64,000 nt of DNA from Cycas panzhihuaensis (lineage: Eukaryota; Cycadophyta), in the NCBI GenBank assembly GCA_023213395.1, contig CM041465.1, positions 165,237,741-165,301,740 on the forward strand, given 5' to 3'. The stretch's first letter is position 1; each line of letters begins with the position of its first letter. This document shows positions 1 through 11,690 of the stretch, one piece after another. The position numbers were made by a program, and so were the translations under genes. The notes under the pieces were generated by a model. The model worked only from the letters and a program-made list of their open reading frames with translations. It was not told where the DNA came from and made no database searches.

Positions 1-829
1 CTCTAGTCTTAATATTGCAAGAAGATTTATTGATGAAGATTAAACTCTTATAAGTAAATGGAGATTCATAACTTGTAATAATCAAGCTACAAAATTATGT
101 TTCATAAAAGTATTATATTAAAAAGCTATAAACATTAGGTGCAAGATCTTATAGAACAATTTAATGCTTTTAACCTCTAACACATACAAAGGGACCATAA
201 TTAACTCACAAACTCTTTTGCTATCATGGCCTATTTATTTGAAGGAAACTAATATAGAGTGTAGACTCAATAAGTGATTGAGACCTTAACTAAAGCCTTA
301 TTCCTTGATAATGTAAATCATTAGAAAATCTTTGAAGACGACAAGCAAATTTTGTACTTCTTATTTAGAACTAAGGAGTTATAAGATATGGCCATGGAAG
401 AAAATATGACTAGTTAAATAGAGGATATTATAGAGGATTCCTCTCATAAAGGTATGATTAATTACAATTCAAATAAGATCCCTAAAGGTCTTGTTCTTTT
501 TAAAAACATGTTTAATCATTTTGACTTAGTTGTTTAAGGGGTGAATAAGAAAAATACCTTACTTAGGATGATGCAAAAATATATAGGCTATAATATTAGC
601 ATATACAAATAGTGAAGTTTCATTTGTATTGGGGGATGCTACATCGAGACTAAAGGTAAGTTATTTTACAACTTTATAAGGACTATCATGATGCTTTTGC
701 ATGTAGATGTGAAATTTTAAAAGTTTTAAGACTAGAAGTCATCTAATATTGTATACCCCTTTGAGCTGACACTAAACTTATAAAGCAAAAACAATGACTA
801 GTCAATCCAAAATTAAAGGAGTTGATATG

Positions 830-1960
830 GAGGGAAAATTTGAAATTACAAGAATAAGGCATTATTTATCTTGTTAGATTTTCTACTTGAGTAGCAAATC
901 CAATTCTAATAAGGAAGAAGAATGAGGATATTAGACTCTGTATTGATTTTTATAATCTATATAAGGAGTCCTTGAAAGATAATTACTTGTTACCTAGAAT
1001 GGAGTAGGTTCTTCAAATGATCTTTAGATTTGGGGTTATGTCTTTACTAGATAACTTCTTAGGGTATAATCAAATTGAGATTATGGTGGAAGATTAGTTG
1101 AAAAGAGTTTTTTCTACTATATAAGGAATCTTTGCATACAAAAGAATGTCATTAAAAGTGATAAATATTGGGGCTACTTTTTAGAGAGCTATGCATCAAG
1201 CGTTCAAGGATCCAATTGGTGTGATAATCATATATCTAGATGATATGATAGTCTTCTCCAAGGATGGAGATGATCATATTGATCATCTCATAAAAGTTTA
1301 CCAGCGATATAAAGAATTTGAAATTTCTCTCAACCCAAAGAGAACAATATTTAGAGTAATAATTAAAAAATTATTGGGTCATATTATGATAAAAAAAATG
1401 AACTTATATTGATCTAAATAGAGTTGAAGCTATTGAGGAAATGGCACCTCTATAGAATAGAAAAGCTTTATTATGGGATGAAAAGACTAATGAGGCTTTT
1501 ATTATAATCAAGAAGTGGATTATAAAATCTCTAGTATTGATTAGCCTGGAGTATAACAAAGATTTAATTATTCATGTTTATATGTCAAAAAGAGCATATG
1601 TTGCCATGCTTACTTTAAAATATGTAATAGGATAAGAAAATCTCTTATATTCTTGAGCAAGATATTAAAAGTCACTCAACTAAGATAGATTCAAGTGGAT
1701 AAGCATGTTTATGTCTTGGTTAAGGCCATAAAGGATTTTAAGTTATATATTATGCATAATCATACTAAGGCTTATGTACTATTTACCCTATTAAATATTA
1801 TGCTCAATCAAGTTAAGCCAACTAGAAGATAGGCCAAATGGTTAGCCAATGTTTTGGAACTTGATATGGATATTAATCTAGCTAAGCTAATTTATAGGTA
1901 AGGTTTATGCAAATTCTTAGCTATGGAACTTGAGGTTGATAAACATCAACCAGTTAAGGA
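830..1960 (+). pseudogene. J pol fragment: gypsy reverse transcriptase and RNase H
   Basis: Readable RT wording runs from about 885 (an IRKKNEDIRLCIDFYNL-like block) through DNYLLPRME and a GYNQIEI block. The catalytic motif is YLDD at 1233-1244, followed by MIVFSKDGDDH and SLNPKRT. RNase H traces follow at 1480-1960, including KHVYVLVKAIKDFKLYIM and AKWLANVLELDMDI. The longest open piece is 1191-1412, opening in-frame with the conserved GATF-RAM-QAF region. Upstream stops (TAG) sit where Gln or Trp is expected. The catalytic aspartates survive but the frame does not. Its role when alive was to copy the element RNA into DNA inside the particle. Confidence 0.85.
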
Positions 1961-2199
1961 GGAAGAAGTTCACAATAAGATAATTTGTGTAGAAGCCAAT
2001 ATTAATAATATATTTGATTCAGATATGTTCTTACAAAATATAATCTTTTATCTTCAAAATGTTTTTTTCCTAATCAACTTCAATAAGTGTGAAAAAAGGA
2101 GTTTAGAACTTAGATCAACTCCTTGTGTTCTCCTACAAGGCAACACATACAAGAGAGGGTATGATAGAACTCTTTTAAAATGTTTAAGGGTTTCCTAAT

Positions 2200-3345
2200 C
2201 CTAGGAGGTACTTAAGGAATTTCATGCTAGTCTATATAGAGGTCATTTTATAATTTAAGCTACTCCACATAAACTTATCATAGCTAGACATTTTTGGTTC
2301 ATAATGTTTAAGGATGAATATAAAATAGTTAAAGTATGTTTATCATGCTAGAGGTTTACATGTAAATAGAAGCTCTCTATAATACCCATCCAACCTATTT
2401 ATATAAAGTAGCCTTTTGAGCAATGGGGATTATATTTCATTTATTCAATTAACCCAAATTCTAGTTTGGGGCATCAATTCATACTCACTGCAACTAATTA
2501 TTTTACGAGATGGCCAAAATTAATTGTAATAAAATATCTACTTTAGTATTATGAGGTGGCTAAAATTAATTGTAACTAAAATATCTACCTTACTAGTAGT
2601 AATTAACTTTTAGATCATGTTATCATGCCAAGGTTCAATGTTTTAATTAGACTTATGTTAGATAATGGATTCATGTTTATATTAGCTAAAATATTTGACT
2701 TCTATGAAAAATATCAAATCCAACTTATGCCATCCTTGAATTATTATCTCGAAGGTAATCGGCTAGTTAAATTAACTAATAAGACCTTGTTAAGGATTTT
2801 AAAGAGGATCATAAGATAAAATTAGAAAGATTGATATGATAAACTTCACTAGGCACTTTGGCCTAACCAAATAACTGGAAAAGAAACATCAAGGTACCAT
2901 CCAAGCCTATTGGTTTAGGGTAAATAAGTAAATTTTCCTTCTTATATAATTCTCATAGAATTAAAATTAGTTGAGATAGAGGATGAGGGACAATTGACCA
3001 TAGAAAAGAGAGCATATAATCTATTAGTCTTGGGAAAAAAATGATGAAGAAGTTGGAGACAAGCTATATCATCATCAATAGAAGGTGAACCAATATTTTA
3101 ATTAGATAACAACTTATTCTAAATGTTTGTAACTTGGAAATAAAGTCTTATTATAGGCAAAGGCTTGTGAGAGGGTAAGAGCACATAAAACATTTGATTA
3201 TTTATGGTTAGGTCCATTTGAAATCATTAAACAAATAAGAGATAATTCCTTCTAACTAAAAACTAATAAAGGAGAGTTTCTACTTTTTCTAGTTAGTGGG
3301 AGGTATCCAAAACCTTTTATTACTTCGTTTTCAATCACAAGAGTA
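2200..3345 (+). pseudogene. J pol fragment: gypsy integrase
   Basis: A degenerate HHCC zinc-binding module is seen at about 2215-2370 (HASLYRGHF, then CLSC). The core domain follows: a LTATNYFTRWPK-like strand at about 2480-2520, LDNGFMF with a catalytic Asp near 2655, and SLNYYLEGNRLVKLTNK at 2736-2780. In active relatives this last block reads roughly YYPQ-NG-AE. The C-terminal domain is visible around 3170-3340 (FEIIKQIRDN, then SGRYPKPF). Many stops are TAG/TAA. This enzyme would have inserted the cDNA into the genome. Confidence 0.75.
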
Positions 3346-3355
3346 TTCTTATTGT

Positions 3356-3383
3356 ATAATATATATATATATATATATATAAT
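3356..3383. repeat. (AT)n microsatellite
   Basis: Uninterrupted AT dinucleotide run between the J integrase end and the J polypurine tract. Confidence 0.95.
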
Positions 3384-3438
3384 ATGTTAAATTATTTTTT
3401 GTACTTTGTATTAGAATTATAAAAAATAGGGAGGCCTA

Positions 3439-4606
3439 TGTTATTACCCTAAATTATACCTTTCCTTTTATGATTTAAGTAACAAATTAATAGGGACAAA
3501 GACATGCTCGATAATCTAACATTTTTCATTTAATTAATATGTGAGATTTTTGATACATTTCTCTTGCACTAAATTACAAGCAAGACTATGTTTGTTATCT
3601 CATGTACTAGATGTTGACCATTTATAGGGTTTCCTACAAAATTCTTAAAATAAAATTATGAGAATAAAATTTAAGGCATTTCAAGGAGATTATGGGACAG
3701 GCCGGCATAAGTTTAATAACATCTTCAAAGAGCATTTTGATAAGGATAATCAAATAAATTATGAGATTTGCATAGCATGATCTAGTAGAGTTGATAAAGT
3801 CATTTTTAAATTCATGAATACCACAGAATGCTAAATTGTCTATTCAACCTTATAAGTGATTAAGTTTATAATATTCAAGCAATGTTATGATAAAAAGGGT
3901 TAAATTTTGGTTACGTATGATTGGAAAAGATGATTAAGGAACATATGCCAAAGGAATAATTCATTGGTTGGGCATATAATATGGAAGGGAGGTAGTTATT
4001 AATCACGTCCTTTAATTTGGACTAATTATATAGTTATTATATTATTACACTTACAAGATCATTGGATTATCATAAATGGTGCACTTAATATCAATGGAAT
4101 CAAAGAATGTTTCATAATGATACAAGCTAATATCATGACCTTGAATCTATCATTTCCATAATAACTTACTTTTAAACTAGCACTTTAAAATATAATGAGT
4201 TTCTTAGTTTCTAAATTTATTATAATGGTTCTTCCCGTAAAATTTATAAAATGGAAGAAATTATAAGATATGAGACTTTTAGGATCCTAGATATTTTTTT
4301 AGGAATAATAGTAAAGTTTTTAGAAATTATCTATAGTGAATGAAGCTTTAAATGAATTATGATTTGTGAATAAAACTGTGTTTCTTGGATGCATTGTGCT
4401 TAGAAGTGTTGTGTGTTCTTATTTATTAAAATGTTCTTTTAAGCATAAATCCCTATGAAAATCTTGGTAGAGTTAATATGTATGTGAGTATTTAAAGTAC
4501 ATTCCATAGGCTTTAAATATTAAGATTGCAGATAGAATTAACCATTCCAATCTATAAGATTTCTAGTCTAGTTGGCCACTTTATGCTTATTTGATTATAA
4601 ATGAAT
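3439..4606 (+). mobile_element. Probable start of the 3' LTR of element J, interrupted by element A
   Basis: The stretch begins TGTTATTACCC directly after a purine-rich tract, which is how a 3' LTR starts. No gene is seen in it. It runs up to the TGAAT target-site duplication of element A at 4602-4606, so A probably landed in this LTR or just beyond it. No second LTR copy is in the window, so the right limit cannot be fixed. Confidence 0.45.
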
Positions 4607-5123
4607 TATTAAAATATAATGACTCCTTTATATACTCTTGTGTAAAGTTAGTTACTTTACTTAAATAAATTGTAATTGTAACTTAAGTTATGACTTAATG
4701 TTGTACTTCCTAGTTGAGAGTCATCACCCCACTTTAGCCTCATAATTATCTAATGAGATTTATATAAAATAAGGCCTAATGAAGTGTGAATATGTGAATA
4801 CCAATCCACACTCACCATATTGTAATGTAATAGATATTAATCCCTCTATAAATTAAGGTCATGTCTACATTCATCTAGTTCTTAGAAAGATACAAGGTTG
4901 CATGTTTGGTGAGAGTTGAAACTTTGCCAAACTTCTTTATCAGTCATCAATTAATTTGATCTATTATTATTTTGGGTTAGAGCTAATTTCTAATCCTCCT
5001 TCATATATTATATTTATTTAAATGTGTTCATAATATATTTAACGAATTTATGTTTGTTAGATATAGAGAATAAAGATCTTAAAATTTATTTTCCAAGTGT
5101 TAGATTAATTCTAATTTCTGTCA
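4607..5123 (+). repeat. Element A 5' LTR
   Basis: Matches 32950-33464 along its full length, with many transitions and small indels. It starts TATTAAAATATA where the other copy has TGTTAAAATATA, and ends TCA. A TATA-box-like TATAAAT lies at 4847-4853. It is followed at once by the primer-binding site. Confidence 0.9.
4847..4853 (+). promoter_or_regulatory. TATA box of element A 5' LTR
   Basis: TATAAAT after CCCTC, about midway in the LTR. It is kept in the other copy at 33188-33194. Position and conservation fit the LTR Pol II promoter. Confidence 0.55.
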
Positions 5124-5125
5124 TT

Positions 5126-5137
5126 TGGTATCAGAAT
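5126..5137 (+). other. Element A primer-binding site (tRNA-iMet type)
   Basis: TGGTATCAGAAT lies two bases after the LTR. It matches the common plant initiator-Met tRNA site TGGTATCAGAGC except at the end. Confidence 0.85.
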
Positions 5138-6479
5138 AAGGGTATTTAGTAAGGGTTTTTTCTACCTAGATGTAGGGTTTAAAAACTTATATTAGAGTAT
5201 AAATGCCAAAATTTCCAAGAAGTAATGGTAAATTTGAGATGAAATGACTCATTATAAAAATTTTGAGTGCTTACACTACATATTTTGAGGTAAAAAAGAA
5301 AAGATTATAGTAGATTTAATTTTGGTTAGCTTTTCGTCACTAATTTTAAAGGAAGATTAACTACCTTAAATTTAAATAGTCATAAATTTAGCTAAAAGTA
5401 TCTCAATAATATCTTTTCTTTTTTTGGTTCTATATATTTTTCTATCTACTTTTGAATAGAAGTGGTCTTAGGTTAATTAAAAGTTTGAGAAAAATATTAT
5501 CTATATTTTATCATGGGGTACTATTATAGTCTAAAAACCCTAGGAGTAAACCCCCCTTAAAAGGGTTATAACTTTTGATACATATATTAGAATTTGATTC
5601 CATAGAAACCTTTAGAATTATAATTCAAAGGTCATTATTTTAGGCTACATTTTATGCCTTTTAAAACTATTATTTATTATCTATTTAAAATTAAATTTAC
5701 TTCTTATATTTTGTAAGAATTTTTTATCATTTAAGAAGTAATTTTCACTCATTTTTAGTTAATGATATATGGTGTTTTATTGTTGTATGTGCCTTTCTTA
5801 TTCAAGAAAGGATTATTTTTTCACCTTTTAACTGTGGACTCTTACTTAATGAGTACTCTAAACCCTTACCTTTATCCTTTTATTATTTATTTACTACATT
5901 TTAAATTAAGTCTCCTATTTTAAAATCATTAAAAAGAAATTCATATTCTTGTCTTTAAATAATATCACTTTAAAAAGGAATTAAAATTTAGAATATTAAA
6001 TAAGATAATCTCTAAATTGAATTGTTTAAAATATTAATCCCACAAGGGGAACAATTAGAACCCCTAAGGTAATCACTCTAACACATATGAGTTGCATGCA
6101 TCTAGATAAGTGGGCTAGAGGGCAACTTGCTATAAGTTGTATCAAGTGATAGATTGAGGTATAAACCCTTTCTTTTGTTGTTTAAAGACTAGGCTAGACC
6201 TAAATAGGGTTAGCTCCTTAGTTTTAGTCCTTCACTATATCTATCATTTGGCTTAAATTGGGCATAAGTGGATTGATAGTATTAGGAGGATAATCGAGCC
6301 TTCTATACTCATGTACTGAGGTATATCGAGTTTAACTTACTCATGTATTGACATGTGTAAAGTCATTGAATTGCCATTTATGGGAAGGTGCCATTAGATA
6401 GAATAAAAACTGAAGGCTTCCTTAAAGATATTGAAACTTAACATTATAATTTAGTAGCTCACTAGGTAGATAATTTATA
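5138..6479 (+). other. Element A untranslated leader with conserved block
   Basis: No convincing coding region. The right part (about 6030-6480) is a block also present in element C (13905-14345, +) and element B (22025-22471, - strand). Shared words include CAAGGGGAAC, followed by a gap and then GGTATATCGAG. In all three elements the block sits just upstream of gag, although their LTRs look unrelated. Confidence 0.7.
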
Positions 6480-7495
6480 ATGGCAGCAAAAATACTAATT
6501 TTAAATACTATTAAACTATTTAGGAGTAATAACATTTTGGCTTGTAAGAAATGAGTAAATATCTTTTGATTATGAATGAGTTTTGGTCTTATATATCTGA
6601 AGATATAGGTAAACCTACTCCGATACTTGACCCAACCAACCTAAATAATGAGATCACTCCAAACCTTATTGGCCTTACTACTTTTAAAGCTAAAAATAAT
6701 GTAGCTCTATCCTTCCTTCACTTAGCTATGGAGGACAATATAGATTAAAATATTAAGATAATAGACATTTCTCATGAAGCTTGGAACATTATATGTTTCC
6801 TTTATAAGTAGAAAGATAACTTTAGAGTAATTATGTTAAAGTCATATTTATATACCATACCCTTTATTGGCTCCATTCCTTCACATTTAACTAAAGTTAA
6901 TGCCATTAAGAATCAACTTATCACTCTTGGAGCTCCTCCTTCTAATCATGACCTTATTTCTAGTGTTGTAAATGTCCTTCTAGCCATGTACAATAGTTTT
7001 ATCCTTAAATTATCAAATGACTTTACTGCCATAGACTTCAATAACCTAGAAGGATTACTACTAAAGGAAGAAGGTATCCTAAACCATTAAGAAACAATAT
7101 CTTCTTCTAACACTACTCTTACATTTATAGTTAGAAATTGAGGGAGGAATTAGTCTTAATAGTAACCACTTTCCCACTAGTTTGGTTCTATAAATTTAAA
7201 TGAACAACTATAGTAAACTAGAACTTAATAGAGAAGACAAAATATTACTTGCCTCTACTATGACAAACCTAGGCATATTATTAATGAGTGTAGAAAAAGG
7301 TAATCTAATCTACAAACCTTATAAAATAATCTTAGATAATAAGGAGGCATGAATTTATAATAGAATGTAGGCTGTGGTTAGGAAAATATACAATAAAAAA
7401 ACCAAAATCAACCTAGGAAAGAGTCTCAGAGTTGTAACATATATTTCTAGTAAGGAGGCCATGCGGCTGATATCTAGAACCTATTCTTTGTTACT
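6480..7495 (+). pseudogene. Element A gag (copia), with degenerate zinc knuckle
   Basis: A likely ATG is at 6480, with the frame shifted by one base before 6551. Open pieces 6551-6748 and 6833-7090 read as copia Gag of the UBN2/retrotran_gag type: MSKYLLIMNEFWSYI, then an HEAWNIIC block and a VVNVLLAMY block. A degenerate CCHC knuckle at about 7246-7290 reads CLYYDKPRHIINECRK. The coding sequence is cut by the insertion of element B after 7495, and A resumes with protease at about 30865. Gag would have built the particle and bound the RNA. Confidence 0.8.
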
Positions 7496-7913
7496 CTTGA
7501 AAGGCGATGAAGGTTTATCTAATTTCAACCTAGCTTTGAGACTCATAGGAATTAATCACAAATGCTCTAAAGTATATTTTATTCATTAACTCATATTAAA
7601 AATCAAGTATATAATATAATGAAGAGATTACATGAAAGGCTCGTATATGAAACAAAAGAGGATATTACAAAGTACAATGAGAATACTAATATAGGATCAT
7701 GTAAGGTGATAATTAGCACCTTGCATGATTAAACTAAGTTATGAAATTTACATATGAGGATAGAATCAACCATAAACAACAAGCTTTATAATATTAAGTT
7801 GTGACTAAACCCATTTACACAAATGAAGCCCTTAAAGTATATACAACCATTACATTAATGAAATAAATGATCTATAAATGAATTAATGAAATACATCATT
7901 AATTCTTCTGTCA
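7496..7913 (-). repeat. Element B 3' LTR (left copy)
   Basis: Aligns with 30400-30864 from GATGAAGGTTTA to ATTAATTCTTCTGTCA. It lacks roughly 45 bp that the other copy has near 30446-30495, so one LTR carries an indel. The inner side is bordered by the polypurine tract. Confidence 0.88.
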
Positions 7914-9305
7914 CCTTTCCTTAATGAGGAGTTCATTAATTCTGACACTGAGGCTAAGCTGAAACCTTTTAAAATTTTCGTAAGAGAGTGCTTTTATAAA
8001 TATGTTTACAATCTTCTCTTTGGTAGGCTTGTAGGTCAAATCAATCTCACCATATGTACATGGTCCCTGATGAAGTGATGGTGAACCTCAATGCATTTAG
8101 TTCTAACATGAAGTATATGATTCTTTGATAGTTTAAGAATACTTTAATTATTAGAAAACAATGATGTAGCTTGTGTTTGACTAATATCAAACTCTTCAAG
8201 AATAATCTTAAGCTAGATAGCCTCAATAGCTACAGTAATGATAATTTTATACTCAACTTCAATTGACGATAGTGTGACATTAGGCTACTTTTTATAGGAC
8301 CATGAAATTGAAGTAGAACCTAGGTTAAAACATTAGTTTGAGGTTGATTTACAACTATCTTTATATGCAACCCATTCTACATTTATATAAATAATTAATA
8401 ACAGATTTTTCACATGATAATAATCAAGTCCAAATTGACTAGTACCTTGAATATATTTTAAGATCCTTATTACTACTTTATAATATAAAATTTTGGGTTA
8501 TGTCATTAACCTATATTAGATCCCAACAATATAGATAATATTATGTCATATATACATGAGGTAAATTAGATTCTCTATAAGTTGTCTATATAATGTTAGA
8601 TCTATAGGTTTTCCGTGCTCATCAATGCCCAATTTTAGACCTATCTCCATAGGAGTTGGTGATGGTTTACATCCATCCATCCTGTATTTTTGAAGAATTT
8701 CCTTTACATATTTTGATTATAAAAAGAAAATATGGCTTGGCTCTTGCCAGACTTCCATGATAAGAAAATAGTGGAACAACCTAAGGTTAGTCATCTTAAA
8801 GCTACTTTTTAGTTATCCTTAGAGATATGTAATCCACTCTTTGTCATTACCAATTATTAATAAATCATTGACATAAAGTATGATTTGAGTGATCAAAATA
8901 TTATGGATTTTGATATATAGATTTAAATATGAAGATGAGCAGATAAGTCTATTCTTCTGAAAATATTCATCAATCTTTGTATACTAAGCGTGAGGTGATT
9001 ATTTAAGGCTATATAATGCCTTTTTCAATTGGCAGGCTAGGTGTTCTTTTCCACAAACAATAAAGTTGGGAGGATAATTTATGTAGATTTCCTCTTATAA
9101 GTTGTCATTTAAGAAGGCACATGTTATATCCATATGGTATATAGGCTATTTAAATTGAGTTATGAGTGCTAAAATAAACTTGATAGTGGTCATGTTGGTA
9201 ACTGGTGCAAATATGCCATCATAGTCAATTCCTTCAATCTATTTGAAATCTTTTATAAATAAACAAACTTTATGTTATTAAATAGAACCATCTGTATGAA
9301 ATTTT
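7914..9305 (-). pseudogene. Element B pol fragment: RT C-terminal part and RNase H
   Basis: On the minus strand, moving left from 9305, typical copia RT wording appears: KFHTDGSI, GIDYDGIFAPVTNMTTIKFI, YHMDITCAFLN, then LYVNDLLIIGND. The catalytic motif is thus YVND rather than YVDD, a G-to-A change. KYVKEILQKYRMDGCKPSPTP, YRQLIENLIYL and RNase H traces continue to about 7950. The N-terminal part of the same RT lies on the far side of element C (19082-19600). Stops are mostly TAG/TAA. Confidence 0.85.
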
Positions 9306-9654
9306 GGTTGGGAATAATCCCAATGTCATTAAAAGATCTGTGTACTTAGGGCCTCTCAAAGCCACCTTTGAGGGTCCTTAGGGCACCTTAAGCCTCCCAA
9401 TAGTCACCAAGAGTTGACATCACTTTATTGAGGTATGTGTTTTATTTATTATTGTTAATTTTTTAATATATTTTGAATTTTATGTCAGCTAACATGTAAT
9501 TAGGGTGATGGTGCTTGCCGCCTCCCCAAAAATCTGTATTTAAAGGGTGGGAATACCTCCCTGGTGTTTTTTAACACCGCCAACTATCAGAAATCACTTA
9601 TTTTCTCAAAATGCTCACGATCTAAAGTCCTGCTCTACTCCTTTGAATCCATCA
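9306..9654 (+). repeat. Element C 5' LTR
   Basis: 349 bp, closely matching the 3' copy at 18729-19076, with differences mostly transitions. It begins GGTTGGGAATAATCCC (TGTAGGGAATAATCCC in the other copy) and ends CCATCA. A TATA-like TATTTAAA is at 9537-9544. Confidence 0.93.
9537..9544 (+). promoter_or_regulatory. TATA-like box of element C 5' LTR
   Basis: TATTTAAA followed by GGGTGGGAATACC. It is kept at 18959-18966 in the 3' LTR. Confidence 0.5.
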
Positions 9655-9656
9655 TT

Positions 9657-9668
9657 TGATATCAGAGC
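9657..9668 (+). other. Element C primer-binding site (tRNA-iMet type)
   Basis: TGATATCAGAGC, one change from the plant initiator-Met site TGGTATCAGAGC, two bases after the LTR. Confidence 0.85.
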
Positions 9669-11189
9669 TAAAAGGATATTGATATTTGCTTATAGTGATC
9701 TAACTTCTTATACATCTAGCAAAACACTTACATATAATTGCTAGTTAAGATCCTGGCAAGCTCACTTGTTCACTAGAGAAGACGGTTTAGAGTTTTATCC
9801 ATTGTACAAGACGTTCTCGCATTATGAAGTCAGCACTGCAAGCCTATCATAATTTATGAGGTTCTTCATGTGTTTTTTTTTCAAATATAAATATATACAT
9901 ATATTTTATTTATTTAGTGTACTTTCATGAATATATTTAAAAATCTAGTTTATTTTTTGCATTTGTGTAATCAGGCTAAACATAGATCCTCATTGAAATA
10001 CCTTTTTTTTAGCCAACCTATGGCGTTCTGTAGCTTCTCTCTCTCTCAGACTATTTTGTTACAAATCTCTTTAACTCCCTATGCTTTTCTGTTATTTTAG
10101 AGAAACTGGTGGCCTGAAAGCTTTCGTGTATCTCACCGCTATTCATGTTGGGCGTGTTGCTGCTTTGTATTTCATTTTATTATTTTTTCTTCTTCTTGAA
10201 TTTGTTTGAATTAAGCTCAACCCAAGCCATCTTCCACCTTGGTTGTTGGAGTAAGAATTTTTTTTCTTTAGGCACTAGCTCTGGGCCACAATAGTTTCTC
10301 CCACCTTGCTCTCTGGAGCTTCTACATTCTCTTACCTTTCTCCTCGACCTCAGTCTGAAGTGTCTTATTTTGGTCCTATAAAGCATTACCAAAATCACCC
10401 TACATCCTTTGTTCATCTTCCATTGGCAGTTAGAGTCGTTGCCAGGGAGCATCATTATCTGCCATAACTGTGGGAGTCGTTATTCTGACTCGACTTGCCA
10501 AACTTAGGTATACCATTACCCTCGAGCTTGTGGATTCTTCCTAAGGTGAATCCAAACACCTTAAGCTGGAGTTCCAACAAGAATTATACTCAAGCTCTAT
10601 CAATCATTAACTTCATTCGATCATCCTCTGACTACCAGTCCCGCTATCTCTCACTCCTCCCCCACACCTCAAGCACAATCCTGCACTCGGTTTGCTGCTC
10701 TTCACCATCCTCTTCTCATCCCATAGGAAACAAAACAAAGCCATCCTTTGATACCAAACTCTATGCTCACTTTTCTCCTTAGATTCATTGAACACGGCAC
10801 ACCTGTTTCTCTCCACCCTTTATTTGTCCCCACAATAATAACATTATTTCCAGCAGCCATATATGTAATAATCCCATGACCTTTGGATGCATGTCATTCA
10901 AGTGTATCGACTGAGAATATATAGTTCTCGATATTTCTCTATCGCCTAGAAAGGTTGTAATTCTTGACATACTCATCGGCTCCAGCAACACTGTAAGGGG
11001 GGATCATAGATGGAGACTATATAGAAGCCCATTTGTCCAACATCTTAGCTGTTTCTAGTTATTTCTCCTTCAAGTCAATCACCATACTCATCTCTGTTGC
11101 CTGCGTCACCATTTTATTTATCACGTACTCATCTTCGTTCCCTGCTTGGCCATTCCTCTGTGAACATGAACTATTAATCCCAATTTTCT

Positions 11190-11560
11190 TAGGAAAAGAA
11201 TAGGAAAGTTATTCGTTCTCATTTTGGCTTTGATTTTTTTGTTATAGCCATTTCCACATGGTGAAAGGTCAATTATCTAATATAACAAACTATGTGAGAT
11301 GCTAAGGATAATACTCTGCTAGATGTATATTGTATACGAAATTAAAACAAACTATGAATCTCAGTTTCTAAGAAAAAGAGGAGAAGAGATTCATTCATTC
11401 TCATGTGGGGTCAATCTATTTGTTAGGGCCATTGATAGTTATGTTCATGCATTTTCCTTTAATATAATATTCTGTCAAAGGTGGTGATACATAGAGAATG
11501 CTCTACTAGGCCTATATAAGGTGAAATCAAACCATCAAATATAGTTTTCTCCAGAAAAAG
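11190..11560. repeat. Imperfect tandem duplication, unit about 180 bp
   Basis: Two successive stretches share the order: A-rich AGGAAAAGAATAGG / AGAAAAAGAGGAG, TTCATTCTCAT, TTTGTTA-GGCCATT, then TAATATAA followed by a GATGCT/GAATGCTCTACTAG stretch and an AAAC..A..CAAA end. Identity is moderate, judged by eye. Confidence 0.4.
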
Positions 11561-11659
11561 GATGTAGTTATCAGAATTAGTGTGCCAATTTTCTGATATT
11601 TAATTTGATGCCTTCTCCTTTTCAGAACTATTTTTTTCTTATATATATAATAATAAAAA

Positions 11660-11690
11660 AGGTGGGGGGGGGTATATATATATATATAAA
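11660..11690. repeat. G-run followed by (TA)n
   Basis: GGTGGGGGGGGG directly followed by TATATATATATATATA; low-complexity sequence inside the C leader. Confidence 0.85.

Larger units (their letters stand above)
1..3438 (+). mobile_element. Element J: decayed Ty3/gypsy (Tat-like) retrotransposon, internal region, 5'-truncated by window
   Basis: Going rightwards the order is a poorly readable gag/protease stretch (1-830), reverse transcriptase, RNase H, integrase, and a purine-rich tract (AAAAAATAGGGAGGCC) just before TGTTATTACCC at 3439, where the 3' LTR should start. The order RT-RNase H-integrase is that of Ty3/gypsy. The RT and RNase H wording is closest, from memory, to the Tat-like group rather than chromoviruses. 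Stop codons and small indels occur throughout, so it is dead. No 5' LTR lies in the window. The assignment to gypsy is firm; the lineage is tentative. Confidence 0.85.

Noticed and set aside
10180-10991. Overlapping ORFs on both strands in the C leader as possible host gene exons
   Set aside because: None contains a recognisable domain, they overlap antisense to each other, and no splice-consistent gene model emerged. Kept only as a composition anomaly.
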